Both the position numbers and the translations under genes were made by a program. Shown in pieces: positions 1 through 8,739 of a stretch of 64,000 bases of DNA. Every line of letters begins with the position of its first letter. Position 1 is the stretch's first letter. Source of the stretch: Streptomyces hokutonensis. Its GTDB lineage: Bacteria > Actinomycetota > Actinomycetes > Streptomycetales > Streptomycetaceae. The notes beneath the pieces were generated by a model. That model had not been told where the DNA came from. It was given only the letters and a program-made list of their open reading frames with translations, and searched no databases. The stretch is taken from assembly GCF_000376565.1 (NCBI RefSeq), contig NZ_BARG01000018.1, forward strand, positions 248,001-312,000. Direction: 5' to 3'.

Positions 1-258
1 GGCCTGCGTCTGCGCGATGTCGTATGCGAGCCGTCGTACTTCCACATTCTTCGTGCGATCCCGCACGATGTACGACATCTCGACGGCCTGCTGGTGGTGG
101 ACCGCCATGTCCCGCGCGAACCCGGCGTCCGCCGAATCCGCCGTAGGAGTGGGGGAGTTGGTGGACCCACCGCCGTCCTCGGCGACCGCGTAGGTGATCG
201 CGCCGGCCGCGACCAGCGCCACCGCCGCGGCCCCCGCGATCAGTCCCACCTGCCTCAC
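1..258 (-). CDS. DUF305 family protein (N-terminal part; runs off the window)
   Basis: The protein starts at a GTG (258) that overlaps the TGA stop of the upstream DUF3105 gene as GTGA, so the two are translationally coupled. The visible 86 residues begin with a hydrophobic segment (about residues 3-23, VGLIAGAAAVALVAAGAI), a Ser/Thr/Pro linker, and then FARDMAVHHQQAVEMS, the hallmark His-containing motif of DUF305 (four-helix, ferritin-like; often linked to copper or metal handling). It is probably membrane-anchored or exported. The C-terminal half lies beyond base 1. The pairing of DUF3105 with DUF305 is common in actinobacteria, but no function is proven for it. Confidence 0.85.
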   Translation of the reverse strand, partial: MRQVGLIAGAAAVALVAAGAITYAVAEDGGGSTNSPTPTADSADAGFARDMAVHHQQAVEMSYIVRDRTKNVEVRRLAYDIAQTQA

Positions 259-926
259 TGCGACAGCCCGCCCGTGCAGGCCGCACCCGGCTCGGGTGTC
301 TGCTTGCCCTGCACGAACTCGGCGAAGAACTTGTTCACGTCCGGGTCGCTCGCGCTCTTCACGGTGCGCTGGTGCCCCCACGCCGACAGCATGATCGGGT
401 CCTTCTGGCTGTCGTAGGGGCTCATCAGCGAGTACGGCGTCGACTTCACCTTCGTTGCGAGCGCCTTGACGTCGGCCGCCGAGGCCTTCTTGTTGTACGT
501 CACCCAGACCGCGCCGTGCTCCAGCGCGTGCACCGCGTTCTCGTCCTTGACGGCCTTGGCGTAGACGTCGCCGTTGCAGTTCAGCCAGACCGGGTTGTGG
601 TTGCCGCCGACCGGCGGGTGCATCGGATAGTTCACCGTGCCGGTGACGTGGGTGCGGCCCAGCGTCCCCTTCCACGTGCTGACGCCGTCCGAGCCCGCGA
701 CGAAGTGCCCCGAACCGCTGTTCTTCGAGTCGCTCGCGGAACTGTCCTTCTTGCCGGACTGCGCGTGCACGACGGCGACCCCGCCGATGACGAGACCGGC
801 GGCGACCACCGTGCTCGCCGCGATCTTCACGAGCTTGGCGCGTCGCTCGCGGGCCTGCTCGGCGCGCCGCATCTCCTCGATGCGGGCCTTGCGCGCCGCG
901 TTGCCGGTGTTCTTCGCGGAACCCAT
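255..926 (-). CDS. DUF3105 family membrane-anchored protein
   Basis: This 223-residue protein has a charged N-terminus (about 1-31, Arg/Glu-rich), one transmembrane segment (about 32-55) and an external DUF3105 domain. The family motifs visible are HPPVGGNHNPVWLNCNGDVY and VHALEHGAVWVTY, with conserved His residues. I chose the ATG at 926 because AAAAGGA lies just upstream and the extra 52 residues of the longer frame look non-coding. Its stop overlaps the GTG of the DUF305 gene, so the two form an operon. The function of the family is unknown; conserved His residues facing outside would fit metal binding (inference). Confidence 0.85.
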   Translation of the reverse strand: MGSAKNTGNAARKARIEEMRRAEQARERRAKLVKIAASTVVAAGLVIGGVAVVHAQSGKKDSSASDSKNSGSGHFVAGSDGVSTWKGTLGRTHVTGTVNYPMHPPVGGNHNPVWLNCNGDVYAKAVKDENAVHALEHGAVWVTYNKKASAADVKALATKVKSTPYSLMSPYDSQKDPIMLSAWGHQRTVKSASDPDVNKFFAEFVQGKQTPEPGAACTGGLSQ

Positions 927-1279
927 GAGATGTGTGTCCTTTTGGGGGAAGGGACGGGAAGGTCGGGACCCGCTGATCGTAGTGGGGGAGGAAAGGGTTC
1001 TCGTAGGGCGCCCACAGCAAAGAGCGCGGAAGAGTGCGATCGCCCCATGCCAGGCATTACGAATGTCAGTCCGAGCAGGCAAGATGGTCAGCAGATGGGC
1101 ATCACATGGGCATCAGCGCGGGACACCTGCCGTTCGTGAGCCGTTCAGCCCGAGGACGGCCGGTCGATCAAGGTCGGCAACGCGCACGAAATGGTGTTGT
1201 GGTGGGATGCTCAGGTGCCCGACCGCCTCCTGCGGTACGAGGACAGGCGGCCTGACCAGCAAGGATGGGGAAGCGGAAG
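927..1279. other. Intergenic region between divergent DUF3105 and glnA2
   Basis: This 353-bp stretch separates two divergently transcribed genes and must hold both promoters. I see no convincing gene in it and no clear GlnR box. Overlapping frames on both strands lack codon bias. Confidence 0.5.
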
Positions 1280-2641
1280 ATGGACAAGCAGCAGGAGTTC
1301 GTGCTCCGGACGTTGGAGGAGCGCGACATCCGGTTCGTACGGCTGTGGTTCACGGACGTGCTGGGCTTCCTCAAGTCCGTCGCCGTGGCCCCCGCCGAGC
1401 TGGAACAGGCCTTCGACGAGGGCATCGGCTTCGACGGCTCCGCGATCGAGGGCTTCGCCCGCGTGTACGAGTCCGACATGATCGCCAAGCCGGACCCCTC
1501 CACCTTCCAGGTCCTGCCCTGGCGGGCCGAGGCCCCCGGCACGGCCCGCATGTTCTGCGACATCCTCATGCCGGACGGCTCCCCGTCCTTCGCGGACCCG
1601 CGCTACGTCCTGAAGCGCGCCCTCGCCAAGACCTCCGACCTCGGCTTCACCTTCTACACCCACCCCGAGATCGAGTTCTTCCTCCTGAAGGACCGCCCCC
1701 TCGACGGCTCCCGCCCCACCCCCGCCGACAACTCCGGCTACTTCGACCACACCCCGCAGAACGTGGGCATGGACTTCCGCCGCCAGGCGATCACCATGCT
1801 GGAGTCGATGGGCATCTCGGTCGAGTTCTCCCACCACGAGGGCGCACCGGGCCAGCAGGAAATCGACCTCCGCTACGCCGACGCCCTGTCCACGGCGGAC
1901 AACATCATGACGTTCCGCCTGGTCATGAAGCAGGTGGCGCTGGAGCAGGGCGTGCAGGCGACGTTCATGCCGAAGCCGTTCTCGGAACACCCGGGAAGCG
2001 GAATGCACACGCACCTGTCCCTCTTCGAGGGCGACCGCAACGCGTTCTACGAGTCGGGTTCGGAGTACCAGCTCTCGAAGGTCGGCCGCTCCTTCATCGC
2101 GGGCCTGCTGAAGCACGCGGCGGAGATCTCCGCGGTGACGAACCAGTGGGTCAACTCCTACAAGCGCATCTGGGGCGGCTCCGAGCGCACGGCGGGCGCC
2201 GGCGGCGAGGCCCCCTCGTACATCTGCTGGGGCCACAACAACCGATCGGCCCTGGTCCGAGTCCCCATGTACAAGCCCGGCAAGACGGGCTCGGCGAGGG
2301 TCGAGGTCCGCTCCCTGGACTCCGGCGCGAACCCGTACCTGGCCTACGCCCTCCTCCTGGCCGCCGGCCTGAAGGGCATCGAAGAGGGCTACGAACTCCC
2401 CCCGGGCGCCGAGGACGACGTCTGGGCCCTCTCCGACGCGGAACGCCGCGCGATGGGCATCGAGCCCCTGCCCCAGAACCTCGGCGAGGCGCTCACTCTG
2501 ATGGAGCGGAGCGACCTGGTCGCCGAGGCCCTCGGCGAGCACGTCTTCGACTTCTTCCTGCGCAACAAGAAGGCGGAGTGGGAGGAGTACCGGTCCGAGG
2601 TGACCGCCTTTGAGCTGCGGAAGAACTTGCCGGTGTTGTAG
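1280..2641 (+). CDS. glnA2: Glutamine synthetase-like enzyme GlnA2 (probable gamma-glutamylpolyamine synthetase)
   Basis: This 453-residue protein has a full GS-I fold: the FDGSAIEGF latch, metal/substrate Glu in HPEIEFF, GSGMHTHLSLF with the catalytic-site His, and RVEVRSLDSGANPYL near the C-terminus. The ATG at 1280 is favoured over 1265 because GGGGAAG sits at the right distance. At the position of the adenylylated Tyr of classical GS (NLYDLP) it reads DDVWALS, with Trp (W382), so GlnE should not be able to modify it. In S. coelicolor the GlnA2 homologue near glnE acts on polyamines, making gamma-glutamylpolyamines rather than glutamine. The assignment rests on synteny with glnE 7 kb away and on sequence recall. 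A glutamine synthetase role cannot be excluded from sequence alone. Confidence 0.85.
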   Translation: MDKQQEFVLRTLEERDIRFVRLWFTDVLGFLKSVAVAPAELEQAFDEGIGFDGSAIEGFARVYESDMIAKPDPSTFQVLPWRAEAPGTARMFCDILMPDGSPSFADPRYVLKRALAKTSDLGFTFYTHPEIEFFLLKDRPLDGSRPTPADNSGYFDHTPQNVGMDFRRQAITMLESMGISVEFSHHEGAPGQQEIDLRYADALSTADNIMTFRLVMKQVALEQGVQATFMPKPFSEHPGSGMHTHLSLFEGDRNAFYESGSEYQLSKVGRSFIAGLLKHAAEISAVTNQWVNSYKRIWGGSERTAGAGGEAPSYICWGHNNRSALVRVPMYKPGKTGSARVEVRSLDSGANPYLAYALLLAAGLKGIEEGYELPPGAEDDVWALSDAERRAMGIEPLPQNLGEALTLMERSDLVAEALGEHVFDFFLRNKKAEWEEYRSEVTAFELRKNLPVL

Positions 2642-2681
2642 GGGGTAGGGCGGGGCGGGTTTTCCGCTGGGTTTGGGATGT

Positions 2682-2710
2682 GGGGCCGACGGGGGTTTAG
2701 CGTCGGCCCC
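2682..2710 (+). terminator. Strong intrinsic terminator after glnA2
   Basis: A perfect 10-bp inverted repeat (GGGGCCGACG / CGTCGGCCCC) with a 9-nt loop is followed by a T-containing stretch, 40 bp after the glnA2 stop. It also separates glnA2 from the convergent STAND gene. Confidence 0.85.
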
Positions 2711-2779
2711 GTGTTGTTTTGCTGCTCTGGGGCGGGGCGAGACCACGCAACTCGGCTGCGGGGAGGGTGAGTTGTCTGG

Positions 2780-5239
2780 TCACTCTTCGGTGGCGGGGGC
2801 CTGCTGCCGTTGATCTAGGTGTTCCAAGAACTCTCTGGTGCGACGGGTGTGGGGGTGGTCTTCGCCGAGGACTCGTCGCTGTCGGTTGAGGGTGTCTTCG
2901 GCGAGGGTGCGGGCCTCGTCCGGCTGTCCCACATCCGCCAGCCGTAGGGCCAAGTTGGTGGCGCTGAGCAGGCTCTGGGGGTGGTCTTCGCCGAGGACTC
3001 GTCGCTGTCGGTTGAGGGTGTCTTCGGCGAGGGTGCGGGCCTCGTCCAGCTGTCCCACATCCGCCAGCCGTAGGGCCAGATTGTTGGCGCTGAGCAGGGT
3101 GTCGGGGTGGTCTTCGCTGAGGACTCGTCGCTGTCGGTTCAGGGTGTCTTCGTCCAGGATGCGGGCTTCCTCCGGCTGTCCCGCTTCCGCCAGATCAACG
3201 GCCAGATTGGTGGCGCTGGTCAGGGTGTCGGGGTGGTCTTCGCCGAGGACTCGTTGCCGTCGTTTCAGGGTGTCTTCAGCGAGGGCGCGGGCTTCCTCCA
3301 GCAGTCCCACTTCCGCCAGATCAACGGCCAGGTTGTTGGCGCTGGCCAGGGTGTCGGGGTGGTCTTCACCCAGGAGGAGGCGGCGGCGCCGCAGAGTGTC
3401 CTCGTCCAGTGTGCGGGCCCGCGCATGGTCCTGGGCGTTGGCATAGGCGTGGGCGAGGTATTGGGCGGTCCACAGGGTCCCCTCGTGATCCGGGCCGAGT
3501 TGCCGGGACCAGGCGTGATGCAAGTGCTGGAGGCGATCCCGCCCCGGGTGGACCTCGCCGCGCTCCAGCAGGTACCAGCAGGCGTCTCGGACCAGGTCCC
3601 GTCCTGCCTCAGTGGTGATGAGGACTGGGTCCACAATGAGGAGATGGGGCAGCAGTACCCGCCAAGCAGGCCATGTCGAGGGAAGGTTGATGTCTCCGGG
3701 AGCGGCTGCGATCAGCAGGGCTTCGACGTCCTGGCCCGCTTGCTCGTGCCGTTCGGGTGTGAGTTGGTCGTGCAGGACGGTCTGGTTGAGGCGGTGGAGC
3801 TGGATGGTGCCGTCCTGGGTTCGAGCCAGGCTGTGTCGGGTGATGGCGTGCAGCGCCGTGCCGGCGGCCAGCCGGGTGGCCAGGGCCTTCGCCAGCGGGG
3901 TGGAGGCCCAGTCGAGGAGGTGGCCGGCGCAGGCGGTGACCGGGAACGGTTCGGGCGCCAGCAGGGTGAGGGCGGACAGCAGGGCGGCTGCGCCGGGGTG
4001 GTCGGATTCCAGGCGGGCGGTGGTGAGGCGGACCTGCGCGGCCAGCGAGACGGGGTAGCCGACAGGGTGCCCCTGCGCCAGCACCGCGGCCGTGGACCGG
4101 GCCAGTTCGGCGCTCAGGTCGGCCGCGGAGAGGCCGTTCGCGACCAGCGCTGCGGCCTGGGCGAGGGCCAGCGGGAGATCGTCGAGGGTACGTGCGAGTT
4201 GGTCCGCATCGGTCTCGTTCAGGGCCGCGCCGTGGGTCCGCAGCAGGGCGAGGGATTCGGCCCGGGTGAACACGTCGACGTTCAGTGGGGCGGCATGGGT
4301 GTGCCAGTGCGGGTTGCGTGAGGTGATCAGCACATGGCCGCCACCGCCCGGCAGATGGGGGGTCAGGGCCGCGGGGTCTTCGATGTTGTCGAAGACCAGC
4401 AGCCAGCGGGAGCGGGTGCGCAGTTCCCCCAGCAGGGCGTCGACGGCGTCGGTGGTGGGCGCGTTGGAGGGTGCGGCGCCGATGCGGGTGGCGAGCTGGG
4501 CGAGCTGGTCGGGGATGAGGGCGGGGTCCTCGGCCGCGATCCACCAGGCGAGTTCGTACTCGCCGGCGAAGCGGTGGGCGTACTCGATCGCGAGCTGGGT
4601 CTTGCCGACCCCGCCCCGTCCGTGCAGTGCCTGCACCGCCACCCGCCCGCCTGCCGCCAGCGTCTGGCGCAGTTGGACCAGGAGGGTGTCGCGGCCGGTG
4701 AAGGAGGCGTTGCGGGCGGGCAGGTTCCACACCCGGGGCAGTGAGCCGGGCAGGCGGGGGCCGCTGCCGCCCAGCTGCCGTAACGCCCCGGCGGGAGTGG
4801 GCGGGGCTCCGGGGAAGGCGGGCGGGGTGGTCGGGCGGGACGGTCCATTGACCGCTTCCATCAGCGCCCGGCGGGCGGCTTCCTCGCTCAGCCCGAACAG
4901 GTCCCGGCTGAGCAGGGGCCGCAGGATTGCCGGCGAGGCCACCTCGGCCACCCGTACCGGTGTGATCTTCTCCTTCATCGCCATGATGGACGTCCACTCG
5001 GGCGTCGTGAACCGCTCCGGCTCGAAGTAGGCCGGGGAGAACAGCGCCAGAAAGCGCCCCTGTTCCAACGCGGTGTTCATCTTCAGGATGAAGTTGTCGC
5101 CCGCGCCCCAGTCCCAGTAGTCCAGCTCCACCCGGTACCCGGCGTCGAGCAGCTGCCATGCCACCCATTCCGCCCAGGCCCGGTCCGCTCCCGCATGACT
5201 GACGAACCACGGCCCGTCAGGCGCCCCGACGCCGCCCAT
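2780..5239 (-). CDS. TIR-NB-ARC-TPR protein (STAND/NLR-like)
   Basis: This 819-residue protein has four parts. Residues 10-130 form a TIR-like domain ([12 protein letters not shown] start, [10 protein letters not shown]-loop-like segment, possible catalytic Glu in TTPEWTS, E81). Residues 140-180 are a Pro-rich linker. Residues 180-500 form an NB-ARC/STAND ATPase with Walker A GRGGVGKT (207-214) and Walker B LLVFDN. The C-terminus carries five tandem 42-residue TPRs. TIR domains are NADases or scaffolds and STAND ATPases oligomerise on sensing a ligand through their repeats, so this architecture resembles NLR/Avs-type antiphage sensors. Similar NB-ARC/TPR proteins also occur in FxSxx-COOH peptide systems, but no such peptide is visible here. 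The start at 5239 has GGGGG upstream; 5266 is an alternative. Confidence 0.85.
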   Translation of the reverse strand: MGGVGAPDGPWFVSHAGADRAWAEWVAWQLLDAGYRVELDYWDWGAGDNFILKMNTALEQGRFLALFSPAYFEPERFTTPEWTSIMAMKEKITPVRVAEVASPAILRPLLSRDLFGLSEEAARRALMEAVNGPSRPTTPPAFPGAPPTPAGALRQLGGSGPRLPGSLPRVWNLPARNASFTGRDTLLVQLRQTLAAGGRVAVQALHGRGGVGKTQLAIEYAHRFAGEYELAWWIAAEDPALIPDQLAQLATRIGAAPSNAPTTDAVDALLGELRTRSRWLLVFDNIEDPAALTPHLPGGGGHVLITSRNPHWHTHAAPLNVDVFTRAESLALLRTHGAALNETDADQLARTLDDLPLALAQAAALVANGLSAADLSAELARSTAAVLAQGHPVGYPVSLAAQVRLTTARLESDHPGAAALLSALTLLAPEPFPVTACAGHLLDWASTPLAKALATRLAAGTALHAITRHSLARTQDGTIQLHRLNQTVLHDQLTPERHEQAGQDVEALLIAAAPGDINLPSTWPAWRVLLPHLLIVDPVLITTEAGRDLVRDACWYLLERGEVHPGRDRLQHLHHAWSRQLGPDHEGTLWTAQYLAHAYANAQDHARARTLDEDTLRRRRLLLGEDHPDTLASANNLAVDLAEVGLLEEARALAEDTLKRRQRVLGEDHPDTLTSATNLAVDLAEAGQPEEARILDEDTLNRQRRVLSEDHPDTLLSANNLALRLADVGQLDEARTLAEDTLNRQRRVLGEDHPQSLLSATNLALRLADVGQPDEARTLAEDTLNRQRRVLGEDHPHTRRTREFLEHLDQRQQAPATEE
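2855..3484 (-). repeat. Five tandem 126-bp coding repeats (TPR units)
   Basis: The segment GTGGTCTTCG recurs at 2855, 2981, 3107, 3233 and 3359, an exact 126-bp period, encoding 42-residue TPRs. The two units nearest the 3' end of the gene differ at only a few bases. The fifth is clearly diverged. This points to recent unit duplication or conversion in the sensor end. Confidence 0.9.
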
Positions 5240-5320
5240 CCTGCATCCCCCGAGTCCAGCCACCACCGCACCGAACCACCGAGCTTAGAACCCTCCCTCC
5301 CCAACTCGGCCCGGTTCGCC

Positions 5321-6340
5321 CTATTTCACAAATGCAGGAGACACCGCCGCCGTGCTGATTCGCACGGCCTTTCCCCTGCCGTCCGCCGGTACCTCGTACA
5401 GGTCCGCCCCGTAGTCGCCGGGCAGTGCGTAGACGATCGTGTGGGTGTCCCGCCACACCGCCTGGTCGTCGACGCTGCGGGGTTCGGCCAGCGAAGTCTC
5501 TTGCATTGTGCGGAGGTTGAGGACGTACAGGTGCCACGGGGCGTCCTTCGGGAGGCCCTTCACGCGTTTCTTGTAGGCGATGCGGGTGCCGTCGGGGGAG
5601 AGGGACGGGCATTCGACGTTCGTGTGGATGGTGGTGACCGTGTGCGCCTTCAGGTCGCCCTTGACCAGGTACGTCGTCCCCTTCGTCGCCAGTGTCGCGT
5701 AGAACGTGCGGTCGTCCGCTGCGAAGGTCACGCCCCAGAAGTTGGCGTCGGCCGCGTGGTAGGTGTGGCCGTTCTTGAGGATGTGGAACGACTCCAGGGA
5801 CGGGGTCAGTCGGCCCGTCCTCGTGTCTACGATCGCCGCTCGGGTGGAGAAGTTCGTGCCCGCGTAGGAGTCGCCGCCGACGAATGCCGTCCAGGTCGCG
5901 AAGTGGCCCGTGGGGGAGACGCGGGCGCGGGAGGGGATGCCGGGGACGTCGTAGTGGGCCTTTTCCTTGAGGTGGGCGTCGAGGATCAGGGCGCGGTAGG
6001 TGTCCGTGACCGTGCCGTGGACCGCCTGGAGGCAGACTCCGGTGCCTGAACTGGCGTAGAAGCGGAGGCACTTGAGGCCGGAGGCGGTGCGTGGGGCGGA
6101 GGGGGTGGAGGCTGGCACCGTGGTGAGTTCGTCTCGGTGGGGGCCCCAGGCCATGTTGCGGAAGACCATGGTGCCGGGGGACGTGAGGGTGACGCGGCCC
6201 GCGGTGACCCGTGGGCCGTCGGGCTGGACCTGGTCCCGCTGCCCGGCACGCGCCGACGCGTGGAGTACCGAGGCCACGGCGATCCCCGCCAGCAGGACGA
6301 TCGCCGTGGCGAGGATCAGGATGCGGTTTCGCAGGGTCAT
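5321..6340 (-). CDS. Exported PD40/TolB-like beta-propeller protein
   Basis: The protein has 339 residues with an N-terminal membrane segment or uncleaved signal (about 6-28, ILILATAIVLLAGIAVA), followed by repeats typical of WD40-like/PD40 propellers (for example CPSLSPDGTRIAYKK and WRDTHTIVYALPG). The ATG at 6340 overlaps the stop of the upstream MFS gene (ATGA), so it is the third gene of a coupled operon with the phosphoesterase and the transporter. The likely location is the outer face of the membrane. No enzymatic motif is visible, and the function is unknown. Confidence 0.8.
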   Translation of the reverse strand: MTLRNRILILATAIVLLAGIAVASVLHASARAGQRDQVQPDGPRVTAGRVTLTSPGTMVFRNMAWGPHRDELTTVPASTPSAPRTASGLKCLRFYASSGTGVCLQAVHGTVTDTYRALILDAHLKEKAHYDVPGIPSRARVSPTGHFATWTAFVGGDSYAGTNFSTRAAIVDTRTGRLTPSLESFHILKNGHTYHAADANFWGVTFAADDRTFYATLATKGTTYLVKGDLKAHTVTTIHTNVECPSLSPDGTRIAYKKRVKGLPKDAPWHLYVLNLRTMQETSLAEPRSVDDQAVWRDTHTIVYALPGDYGADLYEVPADGRGKAVRISTAAVSPAFVK

Positions 6341-7701
6341 CGGGCGGGCTCCAGGACGGATCGGCCGGGGCGGAGTCTCAGGGCGAACACCGCGCAGACC
6401 GCCAGTGCCACCGCCGACGCCATGAGCGCCGTACGGTCGCCCCACAGCGTCCACGCCGCGCCGAAGCCCAGCGAGCACACGAACCGCGCCGCCGCCTGGC
6501 CGGTCTGCACCAGCGCCAGGCCCGACGAGCGCAGTTCCTCCGGCACGCTGTCCGAGGCCGCCGCCATCAGTACGCCGTCGGTCGCCGCGTAGAAGCCGCC
6601 GTGCAGGAGGAGGACGGCGTAGGGGAGGGCCGTGCCGTGCCAGGAGGTCAGCAGCAGGGCGTAGGCCGTGAGGAGGGCGCCGTGGCCGGCCAGGAAGATC
6701 CGCCAGCCGCCGACGCGGTCCGCGAGGCGGCCCAGCGGTACGGCGAGGAGCAGGAACGCCGCCGCCGTGCCCAGCGGGAGCAGGGCGAACCAGCGGTCGG
6801 GGACGCCGAGGCGGCGTTGCAGGAGCAGGTACACGAAGGAGTCGCTGACCGTCGCCAGGCCCAGGAGCAGCGCGCAGATGGTGATACGGCGCAGGTCGCG
6901 GCGGGCGAGGAGGGCGAAGGCGGCGCGCAAGGTGGGGCGGCTCGAAGGCACCGGTGCTGATGCCGACGCCGATGCCCGGCCACCCGGCACGAAAAGGACC
7001 AGCACCAGCACCCCCACCACCGCCACGCAGAAACTCACCGTGAACACCGCGTCGTACCCGTCGACCGTCGCCCGAAGGATCAGGAACGCGACCAGCGGGC
7101 CGAGCAGCGCGCCCGCCGTGTCCATCGCGCGGTGTACGCCGAAGGCACGACCCCGGTTCTCCGGGGTGGAGGACAGGGAGATCAGCGCGTCGCGCGGTGC
7201 CGTGCGCAGGCCCTTGCCCGTGCGGTCGGCGGCCAGGATCAGGCCGATGGGGGTGAGGGTGTGGGCCAGGAGGAGGAGCGGCTTGCAGGCCGCCGAGACG
7301 GCGTAGCCGATGCCCGCGACCCACTTGTGCCGGCCGCCGCCCCGGTCGGCGAGGTGGCCGCCGGCCAGCCGGACGAGTGCCGAGAAGCCGTTGTAGATGC
7401 CGTCCAGGAGACCGAAGCCCAGCGGGGAGAGGCCGAGGCCCGTCACCAGGTACAGGGGAAGCACCGCGGTCACCATCTCGGACGACACGTCGGTGATCAG
7501 GCTGACCGCGCCGAGCGCCAGGACGGTGGGGGCGACTCCGGCGGACACCCGCGCCGCAGTACCCGTAGTACCCGCACCCCGGGTACTCGGGGCGGCGGTA
7601 GTACCCGTAATACCCGCACCCCCGGTACTCGGGGCGGCAGTAGTACCCGTAGTACCCCCGGCGCTCGGGTCGGCGTTGGCGCGGCTGTCCGCCACGTACA
7701 T
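6337..7701 (-). CDS. MFS transporter
   Basis: The 454-residue protein has about 12 hydrophobic segments and MFS signatures such as GHLADRGGGRHK between TM2 and TM3, DRTGKGLRTAPRDALI, and GRLADRVGG in the second half. The segment after TM4 (RTAPRDALISLSSTPENRGRAFG) resembles the YfkF/permease group that exports small molecules, but the substrate cannot be named. Its ATG lies one base after the stop of the phosphoesterase gene (TGAGATG) and its own stop overlaps the next start, so all three genes are coupled. The first about 45 residues are low-complexity Gly/Thr/Ala repeats encoded by 42-bp tandem DNA repeats. Confidence 0.85.
   Translation of the reverse strand: MYVADSRANADPSAGGTTGTTAAPSTGGAGITGTTAAPSTRGAGTTGTAARVSAGVAPTVLALGAVSLITDVSSEMVTAVLPLYLVTGLGLSPLGFGLLDGIYNGFSALVRLAGGHLADRGGGRHKWVAGIGYAVSAACKPLLLLAHTLTPIGLILAADRTGKGLRTAPRDALISLSSTPENRGRAFGVHRAMDTAGALLGPLVAFLILRATVDGYDAVFTVSFCVAVVGVLVLVLFVPGGRASASASAPVPSSRPTLRAAFALLARRDLRRITICALLLGLATVSDSFVYLLLQRRLGVPDRWFALLPLGTAAAFLLLAVPLGRLADRVGGWRIFLAGHGALLTAYALLLTSWHGTALPYAVLLLHGGFYAATDGVLMAAASDSVPEELRSSGLALVQTGQAAARFVCSLGFGAAWTLWGDRTALMASAVALAVCAVFALRLRPGRSVLEPAR
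7558..7660 (-). repeat. 42-bp tandem repeat inside the MFS gene
   Basis: Two 42-bp units (7558-7599 and 7600-7641) and a partial third (from 7642) differ at only a few bases. Translated on the minus strand they give a 14-residue repeat rich in Thr, Gly, Ala and Pro at the cytoplasmic N-terminus of the transporter. Because the unit is a multiple of three, copy number can change without a frameshift. Confidence 0.85.
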
Positions 7702-7702
7702 C

Positions 7703-8629
7703 TCAGGACGCCCAGATGCCGGTGATGTCCGCGGCCGAGGCCGCGTTGCCCGCGTGGGTGGACAGGCCCTGGGAGTCCTCCAGGGTCCGCAGCAGGTTGT
7801 AGTGGTTGTACGTGGTCGAGGACGTGGCGCCCGCGGTCACCGGCTGGCCGTAGAAGACCGTCGGGATGCGGTTGCCGCTGAGCAGGTTGTCCTCGTCGAA
7901 GGTGACGACGAGCAGGCTGTTGTGGGTCTTGGCCCAAGTGGCGTATGCGCCGAGGTTGTTCTTCAGCCAGGTGTCGCCGGTCGCCACCGAGCAGTCGTGC
8001 ATGTCGCTGCACAGGTTGGGCGTGACGAAGGAGATGTCGGGGAGCGTCGTGTAGTCCGTGGGGAACTGCGCGAAGGTCTTCGCCGTCGACGTCGCGACGT
8101 TGGAGAAACCGAACCAGGGGTTGTGCTTACGCGCGTAGTTGCCGCTGCTGCACGTCGTCGAACCCTGGCTCGGCAGCGTCTCGTTGTAGCTGGCCCAGGT
8201 GCCGCCCGCCGCCGTCACCTCGGAGGCGAGGTTCGCGGCCGAGGAGAAGCCCGCCGTGTAGCAGCTGTCGCTCGTGATGCCCTGGGTGGAGCCGGAGAAC
8301 AGGGCGAAGTAGTTCGGCTGGCTCGGGTGGGTGATCCCGTACGACTGGGTGAGGGCGGCGCCGCCGGACGCGAGCGAGTTGATGTAGGGGGCACTGGAGG
8401 AGCCGATGACCTGGCTGTAGGCGTGGTTCTCCATCACCACGACGACGACGTGGTCCGGGGTCGGCACCACGGTCGCGGCATGCGCGCTCGAGGCGGTGCC
8501 GAAACCGGTCCAGACCCCGACGGCGGCTGCCGAGAAGGCGAGCGCGGACGCCACGACGGCGCGACCGCGGCGGTACACGGAACCGACGGAACCGCTGGAA
8601 CTGCCGGAACTTCCAGAACTGCCGGACAC
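7703..8629 (-). CDS. Secreted phosphoesterase (acid phosphatase/phospholipase C-like, alkaline phosphatase superfamily)
   Basis: The GTG start at 8629 is supported by GGAGG five bases upstream, giving 308 residues. An N-terminal Gly/Ser-rich tract and twin-Arg-like YRRGRAVVASALAF signal ending near SSAHAA indicate export. The mature part starts with DHVVVVVMENHAYSQVIGSS, the metal-binding motif of the AcpA/phosphoesterase family (PF04185), and continues with THPSQPNYFALFSG, DMHDCS and VTFDEDN, which carry the further metal ligands. It probably releases phosphate from external substrates. The stop is one base from the start of the MFS gene, making it the first gene of the coupled three-gene operon. 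Confidence 0.85.
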   Translation of the reverse strand: MSGSSGSSGSSSGSVGSVYRRGRAVVASALAFSAAAVGVWTGFGTASSAHAATVVPTPDHVVVVVMENHAYSQVIGSSSAPYINSLASGGAALTQSYGITHPSQPNYFALFSGSTQGITSDSCYTAGFSSAANLASEVTAAGGTWASYNETLPSQGSTTCSSGNYARKHNPWFGFSNVATSTAKTFAQFPTDYTTLPDISFVTPNLCSDMHDCSVATGDTWLKNNLGAYATWAKTHNSLLVVTFDEDNLLSGNRIPTVFYGQPVTAGATSSTTYNHYNLLRTLEDSQGLSTHAGNAASAADITGIWAS

Positions 8630-8739
8630 TTCAACCTCCGGGTGGGGGGAGGACGGGGGTGACGGTGCGGACAGAGCATGCACACGCCAAAATGCCCGCA
8701 TCCCACCACCCCCAACCCGCCGGATGAAGAAGTGGTGAA

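Noticed and set aside
637..2613. Very long open frames opposite or across glnA2 (and similarly opposite glnE, pullulanase and the starch genes)
   Set aside because: They are GC-rich shadow frames of real genes with Arg/Pro/Gly-heavy composition and no domain, as expected in Streptomyces.
2842..3446. Plus-strand repetitive frame opposite the TPR repeats
   Set aside because: It is the antisense shadow of the TPR units; the minus strand carries the recognisable TPR pattern.
7558..7660. CRISPR array
   Set aside because: The units are contiguous 42-bp tandem repeats within a coding frame with no spacers.
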